Below, in pieces: positions 1 to 8,818 of a stretch of 64,000 bases of DNA (position 1 is its first letter; each line of letters opens with the position of its first letter). The DNA lies in NCBI RefSeq assembly GCF_000275825.1, contig NZ_JH719942.1, positions 503,600-567,599 of the forward strand. The letters are read 5' to 3'. A model generated the notes under the pieces. The model did no database searches, was not told where the DNA came from, and saw nothing but the letters and a program-made list of their open reading frames with translations. Both the position numbers and the translations under genes were made by a program. Source of the DNA: Saprospira grandis DSM 2844. GTDB taxonomy: Bacteria; Bacteroidota; Bacteroidia; Chitinophagales; Saprospiraceae.

Positions 1-83
1 AACATACTCAAAGGGCGCAATTCAGACTGAGCAAAAGCTCCAACTGAACCTATAATAAATAATAGTAGGAATATATTTTTCAT
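1..83 (-). CDS. N-terminus of a secreted protein (partial)
   Basis: An ATG at 83-81 on the minus strand opens a reading frame that leaves the window after 27 codons. The visible residues form a classical signal peptide: MKN, a hydrophobic stretch IFLLLFIIGSVGAFA, then a probable cleavage site after AFA with Q following. Nothing of the mature protein can be read beyond SELRPLSM, so function is unknown. The product is presumably exported to the periplasm or cell surface. Confidence 0.6.
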   Translation of the reverse strand, partial: MKNIFLLLFIIGSVGAFAQSELRPLSM

Positions 84-141
84 ATTCTTTTGGCCCAAAG
101 CTAGCCATTTATTGGCTGATGTCAAATAAAAGGATGTTTTT

Positions 142-292
142 GGGGCCTGCCGCCTGCGGCGGCCGGGCCCTTGCAGGGCTCGCAGGTCTGCTCGGCCCTT
201 CAGCCCTTCGGGCTTCGGTCTGGCCTGCGGCCACCCTTTCAGGCCCCTAGGCCAAGTCGCTTCGCTCCTTTGCGGCGGCTTCGCCGCCTGCT
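142..292 (+). repeat. GC-rich structured element, copy 1
   Basis: First of at least 21 related copies. The general plan, read from the strand given, is: T-run, GGGGC, an arm hairpin (here CCGCCTGCGGCGG), the core AGGTCTGCTCGGCCC, a variable hairpin (here AGCCC-TTC-GGGCT), GGTCTGGCC..GGCCACC, and a closing AGGCC that pairs with GGCCT at the start. An extra hairpin GGCGGC-TTC-GCCGCC follows. This copy faces copy 2 across about 1.1 kb of other repeats. GC content is far above the neighbouring genes. Confidence 0.9.
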
Positions 293-447
293 AGCTGTGG
301 CTGCAGGTTGAAACCAGCAGCCATACAACAACCCCATTCTACATCTATAGTGCAGAGAGGATTAAAATCCTCTACCGCTTTGAACAAGGGTTATTTTTTT
401 CTTTGGTAGTTTTGGTTTTGTTTTTCCTCCCCCATAAAATTCAAAGG

Positions 448-544
448 AACCCTAGGGCCAAGGCCCTAGGCTATCTAAAAAAATCGCCATCCCCTCATTC
501 GAGGGGATTTGCATTCCAGCCAGCCCCTAACCACATTCCCTAAA
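448..544. repeat. 97-bp direct repeat, left flank of the R-M locus
   Basis: Identical to 6389-6484 except for one extra A in an A-run (seven against six). It contains the palindrome CCTAGGGCCAAGGCCCTAGG and the hairpin CCCCTCATTCGAGGGG. The two copies lie on either side of res and mod in the same orientation, so homologous recombination between them would delete the locus. Confidence 0.9.
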
Positions 545-1000
545 ACAACCATTGAACGAAGCACAAAAAAGCCCCCTCGACAGAGGGGGTGACTTTAGCT
601 TTAGCCTAGGGCCTTGGCCCTAGGGTCCTGTACAAAACTGCCCAACCGCCGAAGAAAACAACCCAAAGAAAAAAGACAGCTGAGTAGGTTGAAACCTACA
701 GCTTGGCGGCGGCTGCGCCGCCTGCTATATGGGCCTGTAGGTTTTAACCTACAGCATATTCCAGCCAACCCCTAACCACATTCCCTAAAACAACCATTGA
801 ACGAAGCACAAAAAAGCCCCCTCGACAGAGGGGGTGACTTTAGCTTTAGCCTAGGGCCTTGGCCCTAGGGTCCTGTACAAAACTGCCCAACCGCCGAAGA
901 AAACAACCCAAAGAAAAAAGACAGCTGAGTAGGTTGAAACCTACAGCTTGGCGGCGGCTGCGCCGCCTGCTATATGGGCCTGTAGGTTGAAACCTACAGC
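514..1000. repeat. Two tandem 242-bp repeat units (A and B)
   Basis: Unit A (514-755) and unit B (759-1000) are almost identical, with a few substitutions. Each holds a terminator-like hairpin CCCCCTCGACAGAGGGGG preceded by an A-run, the palindrome CCTAGGGCCTTGGCCCTAGG, and 14-16-bp palindromes of the form TAGGTTGAAACCTA. Each also has a GGCGGC-TGC-GCCGCC hairpin. The A-run/hairpin order would terminate minus-strand transcripts leaving res. No coding content is apparent. Confidence 0.85.
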
Positions 1001-1239
1001 CATACAACAGCGGTATTGCTTCGCAATGATATATGTACGAGGGTTGAAACCCTCATACAATTAACTGATTCCCATCTCAATATACCCCCTTATTATATCT
1101 ACAGTTTTTAACGGACATCATAACAGCCGTATTTATGATTTAAACCGCCCAGAAGCTGTTTATCTATGGAGGGTTTCAACCCTCCATTTTATATTAACAT
1201 GCATTCGTTAATTGGCTGTAGGTTTTAACCTACAGCATA

Positions 1240-1410
1240 TTCCAGCCAACCCCTAACCACATTCCCTAAAACAACCATTAACCGAAGCACAAAAAAGCCC
1301 CCTCGACAGAGGGGGCGACTTTAGCTTTAGCCTAGGGCCTTGGCCCTAGGGTCCTGTACAAAACTGCCCAACCGCCGAAGAAAACAACCCAAAGAAAAAA
1401 GACAGCTGAG
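1240..1410. repeat. Third, 3'-divergent copy of the 242-bp unit (C)
   Basis: Matches units A and B from the first bases to GACAGCTGAG at 1410, with a few substitutions (for example GGGGGCGACT for GGGGGTGACT). At 1411 it switches directly into GC-rich element copy 2, where A and B continue into the TAGGTTGAAACC palindrome. The region 1001-1239 between B and C is AT-rich with more GTTGAAAC-type palindromes and no gene. Confidence 0.85.
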
Positions 1411-1531
1411 CGGCCCAGCGCTGCGCAGGGGTGGCCGAAGGCCAGACCAAGCGGGCGCAGCCCGCGCAGGGCCGAACAGACCTGTGAGCCCCGCAGCATA
1501 GCGGCGGCCAGCTTGCTGGCCGCGGGCCCCA
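1411..1531 (-). repeat. GC-rich structured element, copy 2
   Basis: Reads 5' to 3' on the minus strand. The closing helix is of the GGCCC/GGGCC type. The core is the variant ACAGGTCTGTTCGGCCC, where the usual GCAG/CTGC stem has become ACAG/CTGT. The GGGGCC end lies four bases after the res stop codon. Confidence 0.9.
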
Positions 1532-1535
1532 AATC

Positions 1536-4256
1536 CTAGATCTCAGCCAAAAGTTCTATCAACTCTCTTACCGTATAAGAACCCTTAACAGCCGTATTTT
1601 CTCTAAATACCATACAGTAGTTATACTGAAACCCATCTCCTAAAGCATTGGCATAACTTGCCCACTGGCCTCCCAAACGAGCTTTCTCTTTGGTATCTTC
1701 AGTAGCAGATAAATGCTCTCCCTTGGTTTCTACAAGGACAATCCCTTTATTTTTTGTATAGATTAAAAAATCAGGATAATGGTTAATGGGGCCATTGATA
1801 AAGAACCCTTTACGACTAGGTATGCGATGCCAAAACACAACATTATCTAAAGCTGCAACTCGATCTATTACCTCATTCTCAAATTTATTCCCATCTTCCT
1901 CTTTGGTATACAACCCCTTGGCTAGATTAGACTCTCCTTTAGCGGTATAGGTATTGGTTAAGGTAAACTGATAAGAAGGCCGAATTACCACCTTTCTACT
2001 CGCTAGCCTTTTGTAAAATTCCTTTTGAGCGAAGGAAGTACCACAACGATCAATATGATTTTTAATAATCTTAATCGCCTGCATATTGGTCGCCAAATCA
2101 TAGATCTCCTGACCTTTAAATTCGCCAGCCTCAAAAACTCTCAAGACATATTTCTTCAAATCCTGATCTGAATAAGGTGGCATCTTCCCCATCGAACTAA
2201 CTATTGCCTCGGCTGTTCGCTCTAGTTTCTTATCCCTATTGCTTTGCGCATTTAAGTAGTCTAAAAATCTGGATGTCTTGTTAGGGCTAAATCGACTATA
2301 TTTTACATTGCCTTCCCGACTGTTCTCTCCCTCTCGGATATCAATTTCATAAATCTCTTTATCTGAAGGATTAAAGTTAATGTCTACACTCGCCTTGGCC
2401 AGCTTAAAGTCTTCCTTCAATGATTCTTTATCAAAGAATAAATAGCCTGTTTCTTCCCTACCCCTCGAAAATAACTGCTCCAATTTCTTAGGCGCCTTTT
2501 GAAAAAATTGCGGCAACCGAATGCCCTCCACATAAGAACGATAATCTTCCTTAATAGAAGTGGTATTGATCATTTTTTTCATTCCGCTCTCTTGTTTACT
2601 TAGAAATGGGTCTTCTTCTCGCTCGGCAATTCGCTTATGCTGATCTTGCTGATGTACTGCTAATGCTTTCTCCGTCAACTTATCCAATAAAGCCGATCTA
2701 ACTTTCTCTTTTTGGGCAGGATCTGCAGTTTGTAATTCGGCTCGAATAGGCGCATTACTTTCTAGAATAGTATCTAGTTCCCCCTCATCTAAGAACTGAC
2801 TAATCGCTCCTCTTACTACCCCATCATCAATCGTACGCTGTACCCCCTCTACAAATTCTTCTTGCTCATCTAAAACGATTATTTCAGAGCGTTCCTTGGC
2901 ATCCGAAAACCCCGCCTTATTCAACCCCTCTACAATATTATCTAAGGTAGCCGTAAAATTACTTGAAGAGGTAAAGACATATGCCATATTGAGCAAAGGG
3001 TTCTTTTGCTCTCTTGTATAAGGTAGACGCAAGACACGCCCCAAGATCTGCTCTACATCTGTTTTTGAGGACTTACTAGCAATCGTAGCCAAAATATAGG
3101 CAAAAGGACAATCCCAACCTTCTTTCAATGCATTTACCGTAATGATATAGCGAATTTCACAATCTCTAGACATGAGGTCCACAGACTTCAATTCATTGAT
3201 GTATGCCGTCTTAATGGCAATCTGCTCTGCAGGAACCCCCTTGGCAATTAACTTCGCCTTGATCTTCTGAAAAGTTTCACTATCCTTTTTTGTCTTTGGC
3301 TCTGCCTGAAAAAGAACAATTGGCCGAATGTACTCATCTGCCTGCTCCCTAGCCGTTACTTCTAAGTTATGACGCATGTCTAAAGCCGAACTGATTACAT
3401 CCTGCGGCTTATTATGATTATAGACAATTACTGGCAACTTTATCATCTGCTCGTCTTTCAAACGACTGGCCGATATTACACTGATTAAGTTGCTATTCTT
3501 TCTAGGCGTAGCAGTCAAGTCCAATACAAATGAGGGATACATGTTCTGCAACATTTCTACACTCAAATCACTTTCCGCCCGATGGCTCTCATCTATAATA
3601 CAAATAGGACGAAGACTGCGGATGACATTCATCAATGAATATTTGTCCACCTTTTCATCCTCTAAAAGAAAATCCGTATTGTTCAATACATCTATGAAAG
3701 GAGCCAAGGCTCCATTCTCCCGATAAATGAGACGATCCACTTTCTTTCTGGACCGAAAGCTGTCAAAACTCATCACCAAGATGTTTAACTGCTCTCGTAC
3801 CGAGCCCACATTAAAACTCGCTCCCTGCAAAACCTGATCCTTGCTATAAACAGCGACTCTATTATTAAATAATACGTTCAATCTCCGCCGATAAGGATGC
3901 TCCGGGTCCTTTAAGTTGTTTAGCGTTTGCTCTAAAATTGTATTGGAGGGCACTAACCATAATACAAGGTTAGCCTGCGTAGCTGGCAAAGCTTCCGCTA
4001 TTTCCCCCAAAGCATTACAAGCTAAAAAAGTCTTCCCGCCAGCCGTAGGCACCTTTATACATACATGCGGAATCTCCGCACCCAAGTTCGGCTTGTAGGC
4101 CTGCATCCCGTCTACTATATTCTCGCTCTTCATCTGAACGCCCTGAGACTCCCAGAAAAACTTAAATGCCGATTTTAAATCCTTTTTTTGCTCCCAGCAT
4201 TCAATAAATCGTCTTAGGTCTTGAATGACTTCCTGTTGGTATTCCTTTAATTCCAT
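1536..4256 (-). CDS. res: Type III restriction enzyme, Res subunit
   Basis: Restriction subunit of a type III restriction-modification system: an ATP-dependent helicase/translocase coupled to an endonuclease, which works in complex with Mod. Of 906 residues, the Walker A motif PTAGGKT is at 70-76. A DEAD-like box (IIDESHRAE) and a helicase C region with GRVLRLP follow. A C-terminal PD-(D/E)xK nuclease motif is visible as YPDFLIY followed by VLVETKGEH. Length is normal for the family and all motifs are intact. The gene follows mod by 83 bp on the same strand, the usual order, and ends against GC-rich copy 2. Confidence 0.95.
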   Translation of the reverse strand: MELKEYQQEVIQDLRRFIECWEQKKDLKSAFKFFWESQGVQMKSENIVDGMQAYKPNLGAEIPHVCIKVPTAGGKTFLACNALGEIAEALPATQANLVLWLVPSNTILEQTLNNLKDPEHPYRRRLNVLFNNRVAVYSKDQVLQGASFNVGSVREQLNILVMSFDSFRSRKKVDRLIYRENGALAPFIDVLNNTDFLLEDEKVDKYSLMNVIRSLRPICIIDESHRAESDLSVEMLQNMYPSFVLDLTATPRKNSNLISVISASRLKDEQMIKLPVIVYNHNKPQDVISSALDMRHNLEVTAREQADEYIRPIVLFQAEPKTKKDSETFQKIKAKLIAKGVPAEQIAIKTAYINELKSVDLMSRDCEIRYIITVNALKEGWDCPFAYILATIASKSSKTDVEQILGRVLRLPYTREQKNPLLNMAYVFTSSSNFTATLDNIVEGLNKAGFSDAKERSEIIVLDEQEEFVEGVQRTIDDGVVRGAISQFLDEGELDTILESNAPIRAELQTADPAQKEKVRSALLDKLTEKALAVHQQDQHKRIAEREEDPFLSKQESGMKKMINTTSIKEDYRSYVEGIRLPQFFQKAPKKLEQLFSRGREETGYLFFDKESLKEDFKLAKASVDINFNPSDKEIYEIDIREGENSREGNVKYSRFSPNKTSRFLDYLNAQSNRDKKLERTAEAIVSSMGKMPPYSDQDLKKYVLRVFEAGEFKGQEIYDLATNMQAIKIIKNHIDRCGTSFAQKEFYKRLASRKVVIRPSYQFTLTNTYTAKGESNLAKGLYTKEEDGNKFENEVIDRVAALDNVVFWHRIPSRKGFFINGPINHYPDFLIYTKNKGIVLVETKGEHLSATEDTKEKARLGGQWASYANALGDGFQYNYCMVFRENTAVKGSYTVRELIELLAEI

Positions 4257-4339
4257 CTTTGCTCTTGTCTGTTAATGCACTGTCTATATAATATGTATCT
4301 TCTCGCTATGGCTTTAAGGCTTGCGTTCACTCCGCCTCC

Positions 4340-6100
4340 CTATATTCTAGCTATATCTCTCGGAATCTTCTTAAAGATAATATTCCCCGATGCTAAAAAT
4401 TCATCTCCAATCAAACTTAAGTCAGCATAAATTACAACACCCCTTATCTCATCTGATGACAACTCTATCTGCTCCAAAAACTTATAGGTCAAATGACAAC
4501 TCTCTTCTTTCTCATAAAAAAAGAAATAGTCCCGATCTTCATAAGTCCCCATAAAGTAGGGGGCCTCCGCTCCCCTTTCCCGATAGCCTTTCAAAGAACC
4601 CGTCTCCGTATAAAATATATACTTCCGCAATTCCTCTTCCTCCAAATCCTCATTCAAAAAGTTGGGATTGCTCTCCTTAAATATGCTCGGCCCCAAACGA
4701 TAAAATCCAAAGTCTCCTCCCAGACCCGCTACGGCTTTAGCCCCTTCTCCATATCCATCTATCACTCTGCGTACCCGCTCCGCCGTGATCTGCTCTGCAT
4801 AATCCTCCATCTCTATCAAAATAAACTGACGATTCCCCCCATCTTCTTTGTTTAACTCTAATACCGCCTGGGCCGTTGTCCCCGAACCCGCAAAAGAATC
4901 TAAGATGATGGAGTCGGGGTCTGATAAGTTTTTAATTATCTGTTTAGAAAAAGCACAAGGCTTAGGAGTACTAAAATGTATTTTCATATTTTTTAAAAGC
5001 TGATCATCACTCCCTCCATACCGAAAAATAGAGCTTATATTTTCCTGCATGTTTTCATGCAGAAAATACTTCCTCGTAGGTTGAGTAGACTGATCTTCCC
5101 CAAATAAGATACGACCTTCTTCTAATAGCCGCTGCATTGTTTGTGGCGGATTTCTCCATCCTCTAGCCGGCACCGGACAAGCGTTTCCAGTTAAAGGATG
5201 TTTTAATGGAATAAAATATTCATCTGGCGCTTGCTTTTTATTTGGCCAAGCCATTGAAACTCCACGATAGACTGCTCCTGAGCTATCTATATATTTATAC
5301 GCTAGTTCGCCCCCTGTAAAATCTTGCTTTTTAAGCCATGCTTGAAATTCAGCATTAGCATCTTCTAATGAATAATTCTTTTTCAGGTGCTTATATTCCT
5401 TAATATCTATATTATACTTCTTGGCAACTTTTACAAAGTCTTCAGGATAAATAGTTTGTCCAATTTTGGAGTAATACTTCTTTGCCGTAGCTAACATTTT
5501 TAAAGCGTTCTTTTTATCCTGCTTTAAAAGCAAGTCAAACTTTTGCACATCTTTAGCGTATAGCAGAATACTTTCATGTTGACAGGATATCCTCTTAGTA
5601 TCTCCTTTTGGGTTTTTTTTATCCCAAACTATTGTCCCTAAACTGTTCGTAGATCCAAAAATTTCTTCTAAAAGAAATAAAAAACTATGGTATTCATTTT
5701 CATCAATATGAATTATGATAATACCATCCTCTGCCAGCAATTTATGCAATAGTTTTAGCCTAGGGTACATCATACAGAGCCATTTATCATGTCGGCTCAG
5801 GTCTTCACTTTCTTTACCGACCACCTCGCCCAGCCACTTCTGGATCTTAGGGTCTTTCACATTATCATTATAGACCCAGCCTTCGTTTCCGGTATTATAA
5901 GGGGGGTCAATATAGATGCACTTAATTTTGCCTTCATAGGCGGGCAACAAAGACTTTAGGGCCAGCAAATTATCGCCATGAATAATCTTATTAGCACTTT
6001 GGGCTGCACCATAAGTATAAGAAAGGGAAAGGGGACGATAAGGAACATCCAAATGATGCGTAAGCACCTTTTCCTTTCCTATCCAATTTAATGTAGGCAT
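4340..6100 (-). CDS. mod: Type III DNA adenine methyltransferase, Mod subunit
   Basis: N6-adenine DNA methyltransferase that gives the type III system its sequence specificity and protects the host DNA. The catalytic motif DPPYNTG is at residues 65-71, and the AdoMet-binding motif FAGSGTT lies near residue 400. This order is typical of beta-class Mod proteins, with the target recognition region between the motifs. The 586-residue length is ordinary and the frame is intact. It is the first gene of the mod-res pair. The upstream region holds no gene, only the right-hand composite repeat. Confidence 0.95.
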   Translation of the reverse strand: MPTLNWIGKEKVLTHHLDVPYRPLSLSYTYGAAQSANKIIHGDNLLALKSLLPAYEGKIKCIYIDPPYNTGNEGWVYNDNVKDPKIQKWLGEVVGKESEDLSRHDKWLCMMYPRLKLLHKLLAEDGIIIIHIDENEYHSFLFLLEEIFGSTNSLGTIVWDKKNPKGDTKRISCQHESILLYAKDVQKFDLLLKQDKKNALKMLATAKKYYSKIGQTIYPEDFVKVAKKYNIDIKEYKHLKKNYSLEDANAEFQAWLKKQDFTGGELAYKYIDSSGAVYRGVSMAWPNKKQAPDEYFIPLKHPLTGNACPVPARGWRNPPQTMQRLLEEGRILFGEDQSTQPTRKYFLHENMQENISSIFRYGGSDDQLLKNMKIHFSTPKPCAFSKQIIKNLSDPDSIILDSFAGSGTTAQAVLELNKEDGGNRQFILIEMEDYAEQITAERVRRVIDGYGEGAKAVAGLGGDFGFYRLGPSIFKESNPNFLNEDLEEEELRKYIFYTETGSLKGYRERGAEAPYFMGTYEDRDYFFFYEKEESCHLTYKFLEQIELSSDEIRGVVIYADLSLIGDEFLASGNIIFKKIPRDIARI

Positions 6101-6256
6101 TCTACTATAGCTTTAACAGTTTGATTGAATCTTTACGAAAAGCAATATATAGGTTTTTAACAAAAATTGCTAGCCCAAAGCCCTCGGAGCTTTTTTCAGC
6201 CTTAGATAAAGCAGGATTTAGGCCTTTTTCGCTATAATCAGCAGGATGATTTTTTT

Positions 6257-6372
6257 GGGGCCTGCCGCCTTTGGCGGCCGGGCCCTTGCAGGGCTCGCAG
6301 CTCTGCTCGGCCCTGCGTCGCCTTTGGCTCCTTGGTCTGCGGCTGCGCCGCCCCCTTTCAGGCCCCTAGGCC
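6257..6372 (+). repeat. GC-rich structured element, copy 3
   Basis: Arm hairpin CCGCC-TTT-GGCGG and core GCAGCTCTGCTCGGCCC, where the GCAG/CTGC stem is kept and only the loop is changed. The GGTCTG hairpin has switched from GGCC/GGCC to GCGGC/GCCGC. Closing helix GGCCT/AGGCC. Forms a + / - pair with copy 4. Confidence 0.9.
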
Positions 6373-6388
6373 GATTTGGCCTCCGGCC

Positions 6389-6484
6389 AACCCTAGGGCC
6401 AAGGCCCTAGGCTATCTAAAAAATCGCCATCCCCTCATTCGAGGGGATTTGCATTCCAGCCAGCCCCTAACCACATTCCCTAAA
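6389..6484. repeat. 96-bp direct repeat, right flank of the R-M locus
   Basis: Partner of 448-544, in the same orientation and differing only by one A in a homopolymer. Here it fills most of the spacer between GC-rich copies 3 and 4. The remaining spacer (GAAGATGGCCCAAAG..GATGAG) resembles the sequence before copies 2 and 14. Confidence 0.9.
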
Positions 6485-6532
6485 CCGCCCGGCCGCCGAA
6501 GAAGATGGCCCAAAGAAAACATAAAAGATGAG

Positions 6533-6657
6533 CGGCCTAGCGATGTGTAGGGGTGGCGCAAAGCGCCAGACCAAGCGGGCCTTAGCCCGCGCAGGGCCGA
6601 GCAGACCTGCGAGCCCCGAAACGTAGCGCCGCAAGGCGAAGCCGCGGCGGAGGCCCC
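6533..6657 (-). repeat. GC-rich structured element, copy 4
   Basis: Intact core AGGTCTGCTCGGCCC and closing helix GGCCT/AGGCC, read on the minus strand. Its GGCGC-TTT-GCGCC hairpin replaces the usual GGCC/GGCC arm. The T-run side points outward, so copies 3 and 4 have their GGGGCC ends outermost. Confidence 0.9.
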
Positions 6658-6688
6658 AAAAAAGGCAAAAAAAAGGGAAAAAAAAGGC

Positions 6689-6717
6689 AAAAAAAAGCCC
6701 CCTACAGAGGAGGGGGA
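6689..6717 (-). terminator. Rho-independent terminator of the CnrX-like gene
   Basis: Hairpin CCCCCT-loop-AGGGGG followed, on the minus strand, by a run of T. It lies about 50 bp downstream of the stop codon at 6767. Confidence 0.75.
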
Positions 6718-6766
6718 TATCTGGCTAGCGTTTAGGCGAATTGGCTAAAAGAGAAAGTTTGGGGTT

Positions 6767-7207
6767 CTATTTTTCTAGTAGGATAGCTTTTAGCGTATGG
6801 GCCAACCATCTTTTAAAGGACTTCTTTTGTTCTTCATGGAGGAGGGCTTCTACTTTTTCGAAATGTTCGTAGGTAACAACTACCTTTTGAGATTGGAGTG
6901 ATTCAATATCTTGGATAATAGTTTGTTGGTTGCTTACTTTATTTTGGCTAACGAGCGGGCTAAAGTACCTCATAACCAGGTCATGTTCTTGGAGGTGGAC
7001 CTTTTGCATTTGCTGCAGATGTTCGTTTACGAGTAGAATAAACGCTTGTTCTTGTTCATTGCTTAAGTTAAGTTCTTGGGTGGTATCTTCTAATCGTGGG
7101 GGGCCTTTTGGGGGAGGGGGGCTAAAGAATAGGAAAAGGGTAATTAGGGAAATATTTAGTAGGAGAAGGCCTAAGCTCAGGTATTTATAAAACTGTAGCT
7201 GCTTCAT
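6767..7207 (-). CDS. Membrane-anchored CnrX-like periplasmic metal sensor
   Basis: 146 residues: a short cytoplasmic start, one hydrophobic segment at about 11-29 (LSLGLLLLNISLITLFLFF), then a helical periplasmic domain with LSNEQEQAFILLVNEHLQQMQ and late EQKKSFKRWL. This arrangement matches the heavy-metal-sensing CnrX/NccX/Spy-like family by fold, as inferred from segment order and helix content. Its start overlaps the preceding stop as TAATG, so it is translationally coupled. With the small membrane protein and ECF sigma factor upstream it forms a CnrH-CnrY-CnrX-like arrangement. The metal is unknown. Confidence 0.65.
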   Translation of the reverse strand: MKQLQFYKYLSLGLLLLNISLITLFLFFSPPPPKGPPRLEDTTQELNLSNEQEQAFILLVNEHLQQMQKVHLQEHDLVMRYFSPLVSQNKVSNQQTIIQDIESLQSQKVVVTYEHFEKVEALLHEEQKKSFKRWLAHTLKAILLEK

Positions 7208-7497
7208 TATTGATAAATTTTATAATTAGACATTAGGCTAATATTGGGGTTATTGCTTTGTTTTTGGGTGGACAGTTGTCTATTTTGTTGAAGGGCTTGG
7301 ATGGTCCAGAGATTTAGTATTAGGAGGCCTACTAGGGCGGCGGCGACAATAGAAAGCTGTTTGAGTTGGATAACTTTTGATTGGGAGGCTAGCTCTTGTT
7401 CAATTTTGGTAAACAGTTGAGTTGGCGGTTTTGCTTTGGGTGCTCCTTTCATGCTGTAGAGCACATTATTTAGTTGTTCTTCTTTATTGTTATTCAT
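7207..7497 (-). CDS. Small single-pass membrane protein, probable anti-sigma factor
   Basis: 96 residues with a soluble N-terminal half (about 1-45), a predicted membrane helix at about 48-70 (LSIVAAALVGLLILNLW) and a polar C-terminal tail. I do not recognise the family by sequence. The gene starts 49 bp after the ECF sigma gene and is fused by a one-base overlap to the CnrX-like gene. By analogy with CnrY, this small membrane protein would hold the sigma factor inactive at the membrane. That role is inferred from gene order only. Confidence 0.6.
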   Translation of the reverse strand: MNNNKEEQLNNVLYSMKGAPKAKPPTQLFTKIEQELASQSKVIQLKQLSIVAAALVGLLILNLWTIQALQQNRQLSTQKQSNNPNISLMSNYKIYQ

Positions 7498-7546
7498 AGA
7501 AAATAATTTTAGGGTGACTTTATATATTATTAGACTTCAGAAGGGG

Positions 7547-8104
7547 TTAAATCCTTCGGTTGGGGTAGGATTTTTCTAGTTTGGATCTAAGATTTTTTTT
7601 TGCTCTTTGGAGGAGGGATTCTACGGCTTTTAGGGAGATGCCCATAATATTGGCTACTTCTTGTCGGGGTAAATCCTCGACAAAGCTAAGGATAAAAGCT
7701 GTTTTTTGTTTATTGGCCAAGCTTTCAATAAACTGAAAGAGCAGTTTTGCATTTTCTTTATTTTCGAGAATCAGGGCGGGGTGTTCAAAGTCTGTTTGTT
7801 CTTTTTGGGTATAATTTAGTTGAAAGAGGGTTAATCGTTTTTTCTTTTTAATAAAATTGATGGATTTATTGACTGTAATTCGGTAGACCCAAGTATTGAC
7901 AGCAGCCTTAGCTTTAAAATTGGCGGCGGCTTGATAGATGCTTGTAAAAACATCTTGTGTAACTTCCTCGGCATCTTGAAGATTCTGGGTATAGCTAAGG
8001 GCTGTATTAAAGACCTTTTCTGCAAAGAGCTGGTAGAACTGCTGAAAAGCTTGGCGGTCTTCAGCGGCGATACGGCTTAATAATTCCTCAGCGTTAACAT
8101 TCAA
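7547..8104 (-). CDS. ECF-family RNA polymerase sigma factor
   Basis: 185 residues with both ECF regions. Region 2 contains DAEEVTQDVFTSIYQ and NTWVYRITVNKSINF (about 40-80). Region 4 contains LPRQEVANIMGISLKAVESLLQRAKKNLR (about 145-175), a helix-turn-helix. There is no extra domain. It heads the three-gene sigma / membrane protein / CnrX-like operon and is probably released by a periplasmic signal. The adjacent YHYH and TonB genes are the natural candidate regulon, but I found no clear shared promoter motif. Confidence 0.9.
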   Translation of the reverse strand: MNVNAEELLSRIAAEDRQAFQQFYQLFAEKVFNTALSYTQNLQDAEEVTQDVFTSIYQAAANFKAKAAVNTWVYRITVNKSINFIKKKKRLTLFQLNYTQKEQTDFEHPALILENKENAKLLFQFIESLANKQKTAFILSFVEDLPRQEVANIMGISLKAVESLLQRAKKNLRSKLEKSYPNRRI

Positions 8105-8159
8105 AGCTTAGTATAATTTGATACTTATAACAAAGCGCTAGAATAGGGTGGTAGGAGCC

Positions 8160-8732
8160 TTATCTAGCGAGTAAATAATAAATGAGGGCGATAAAAACGA
8201 GGGCGCCTAGGGTGATCAGGAGGTAAGTGCTTAGCTTACTTTTAGGGGCTTCAATGATTATTGCTTGGTAGTCATTATTGGTGGAGAGGACAAGATGTTC
8301 TGCTTGGCCATTTAAGTGGTGGAAAAAGATAGTTTGATGTTGTTTATTCTCCTTAAATGCGGGGATACTGATCGTGGCTTCTTTTATATTTTGGGGTAGA
8401 TCTGAGAGGATAAACTTCAGGTCTGTTTGGTGGTTTCCTAGGCGCAGGCCGCCATCTTTTAAGGTAATTTTTTCTCCGTTGACCTTTAGTACAAATCGGG
8501 GTTTAATATATTCTATGATTAGTTGTTTGAGTTGGGTGGTTGTTTTGGTATTGAGCGATTCTTTGCTGTATTGTTTTAGCAGTGCTTGTTCTAGTCCGCT
8601 TTGGCTCAGGTTAACATTGAGGGTCCAATGATTATCTTCTTGATTTAGCTCATAGCGGGCGGAAAGCGGGTTATGGGCAAAAAGGCTGAAAGGGAGTAGG
8701 GTGAGGAGGAGATGGAATAGGATAAACTTCAT
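8160..8732 (-). CDS. Exported protein with C-terminal membrane anchor (paralogue B)
   Basis: 190 residues: signal peptide (MKFILFHLLLTLLPFSLFA), a mature start HNPLS, a beta-rich soluble domain with KPRFVLKVNGEKITL, and a C-terminal helix at about 169-188 ending in LLAR. It has the same plan as 10945-11592 (signal peptide, AHxP start, NGE or NEG lysine-rich strand, LGH/LGN motif, C-terminal helix), so the two are paralogues. Some features resemble DUF6702 proteins, but I cannot confirm this. It lies between a terminator and the ECF sigma gene. Confidence 0.6.
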   Translation of the reverse strand: MKFILFHLLLTLLPFSLFAHNPLSARYELNQEDNHWTLNVNLSQSGLEQALLKQYSKESLNTKTTTQLKQLIIEYIKPRFVLKVNGEKITLKDGGLRLGNHQTDLKFILSDLPQNIKEATISIPAFKENKQHQTIFFHHLNGQAEHLVLSTNNDYQAIIIEAPKSKLSTYLLITLGALVFIALIYYLLAR

Positions 8733-8758
8733 TTAGGCAATGCTTTAGTGGTTGAGTA

Positions 8759-8792
8759 AAAAGGGGAAGAGGTGATCCTCTTCCCCTTTTTG
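8759..8792. terminator. Strong bidirectional terminator
   Basis: Near-perfect hairpin AAAAAGGGGAAGAGG / CCTCTTCCCCTTTTT around TGAT. On the minus strand it closes the transcript of the YHYH gene ending at 8819 and separates it from the paralogue-B and sigma genes. Confidence 0.85.
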
Positions 8793-8818
8793 GTTTAATC
8801 ATATTTAGTTTGCTGTAT

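Noticed and set aside
300-1240. GTTGAAAC motifs looking like CRISPR repeat ends
   Set aside because: Spacing is irregular, the units are palindromes with changing arms, the intervening DNA is itself duplicated, and no cas gene is present.
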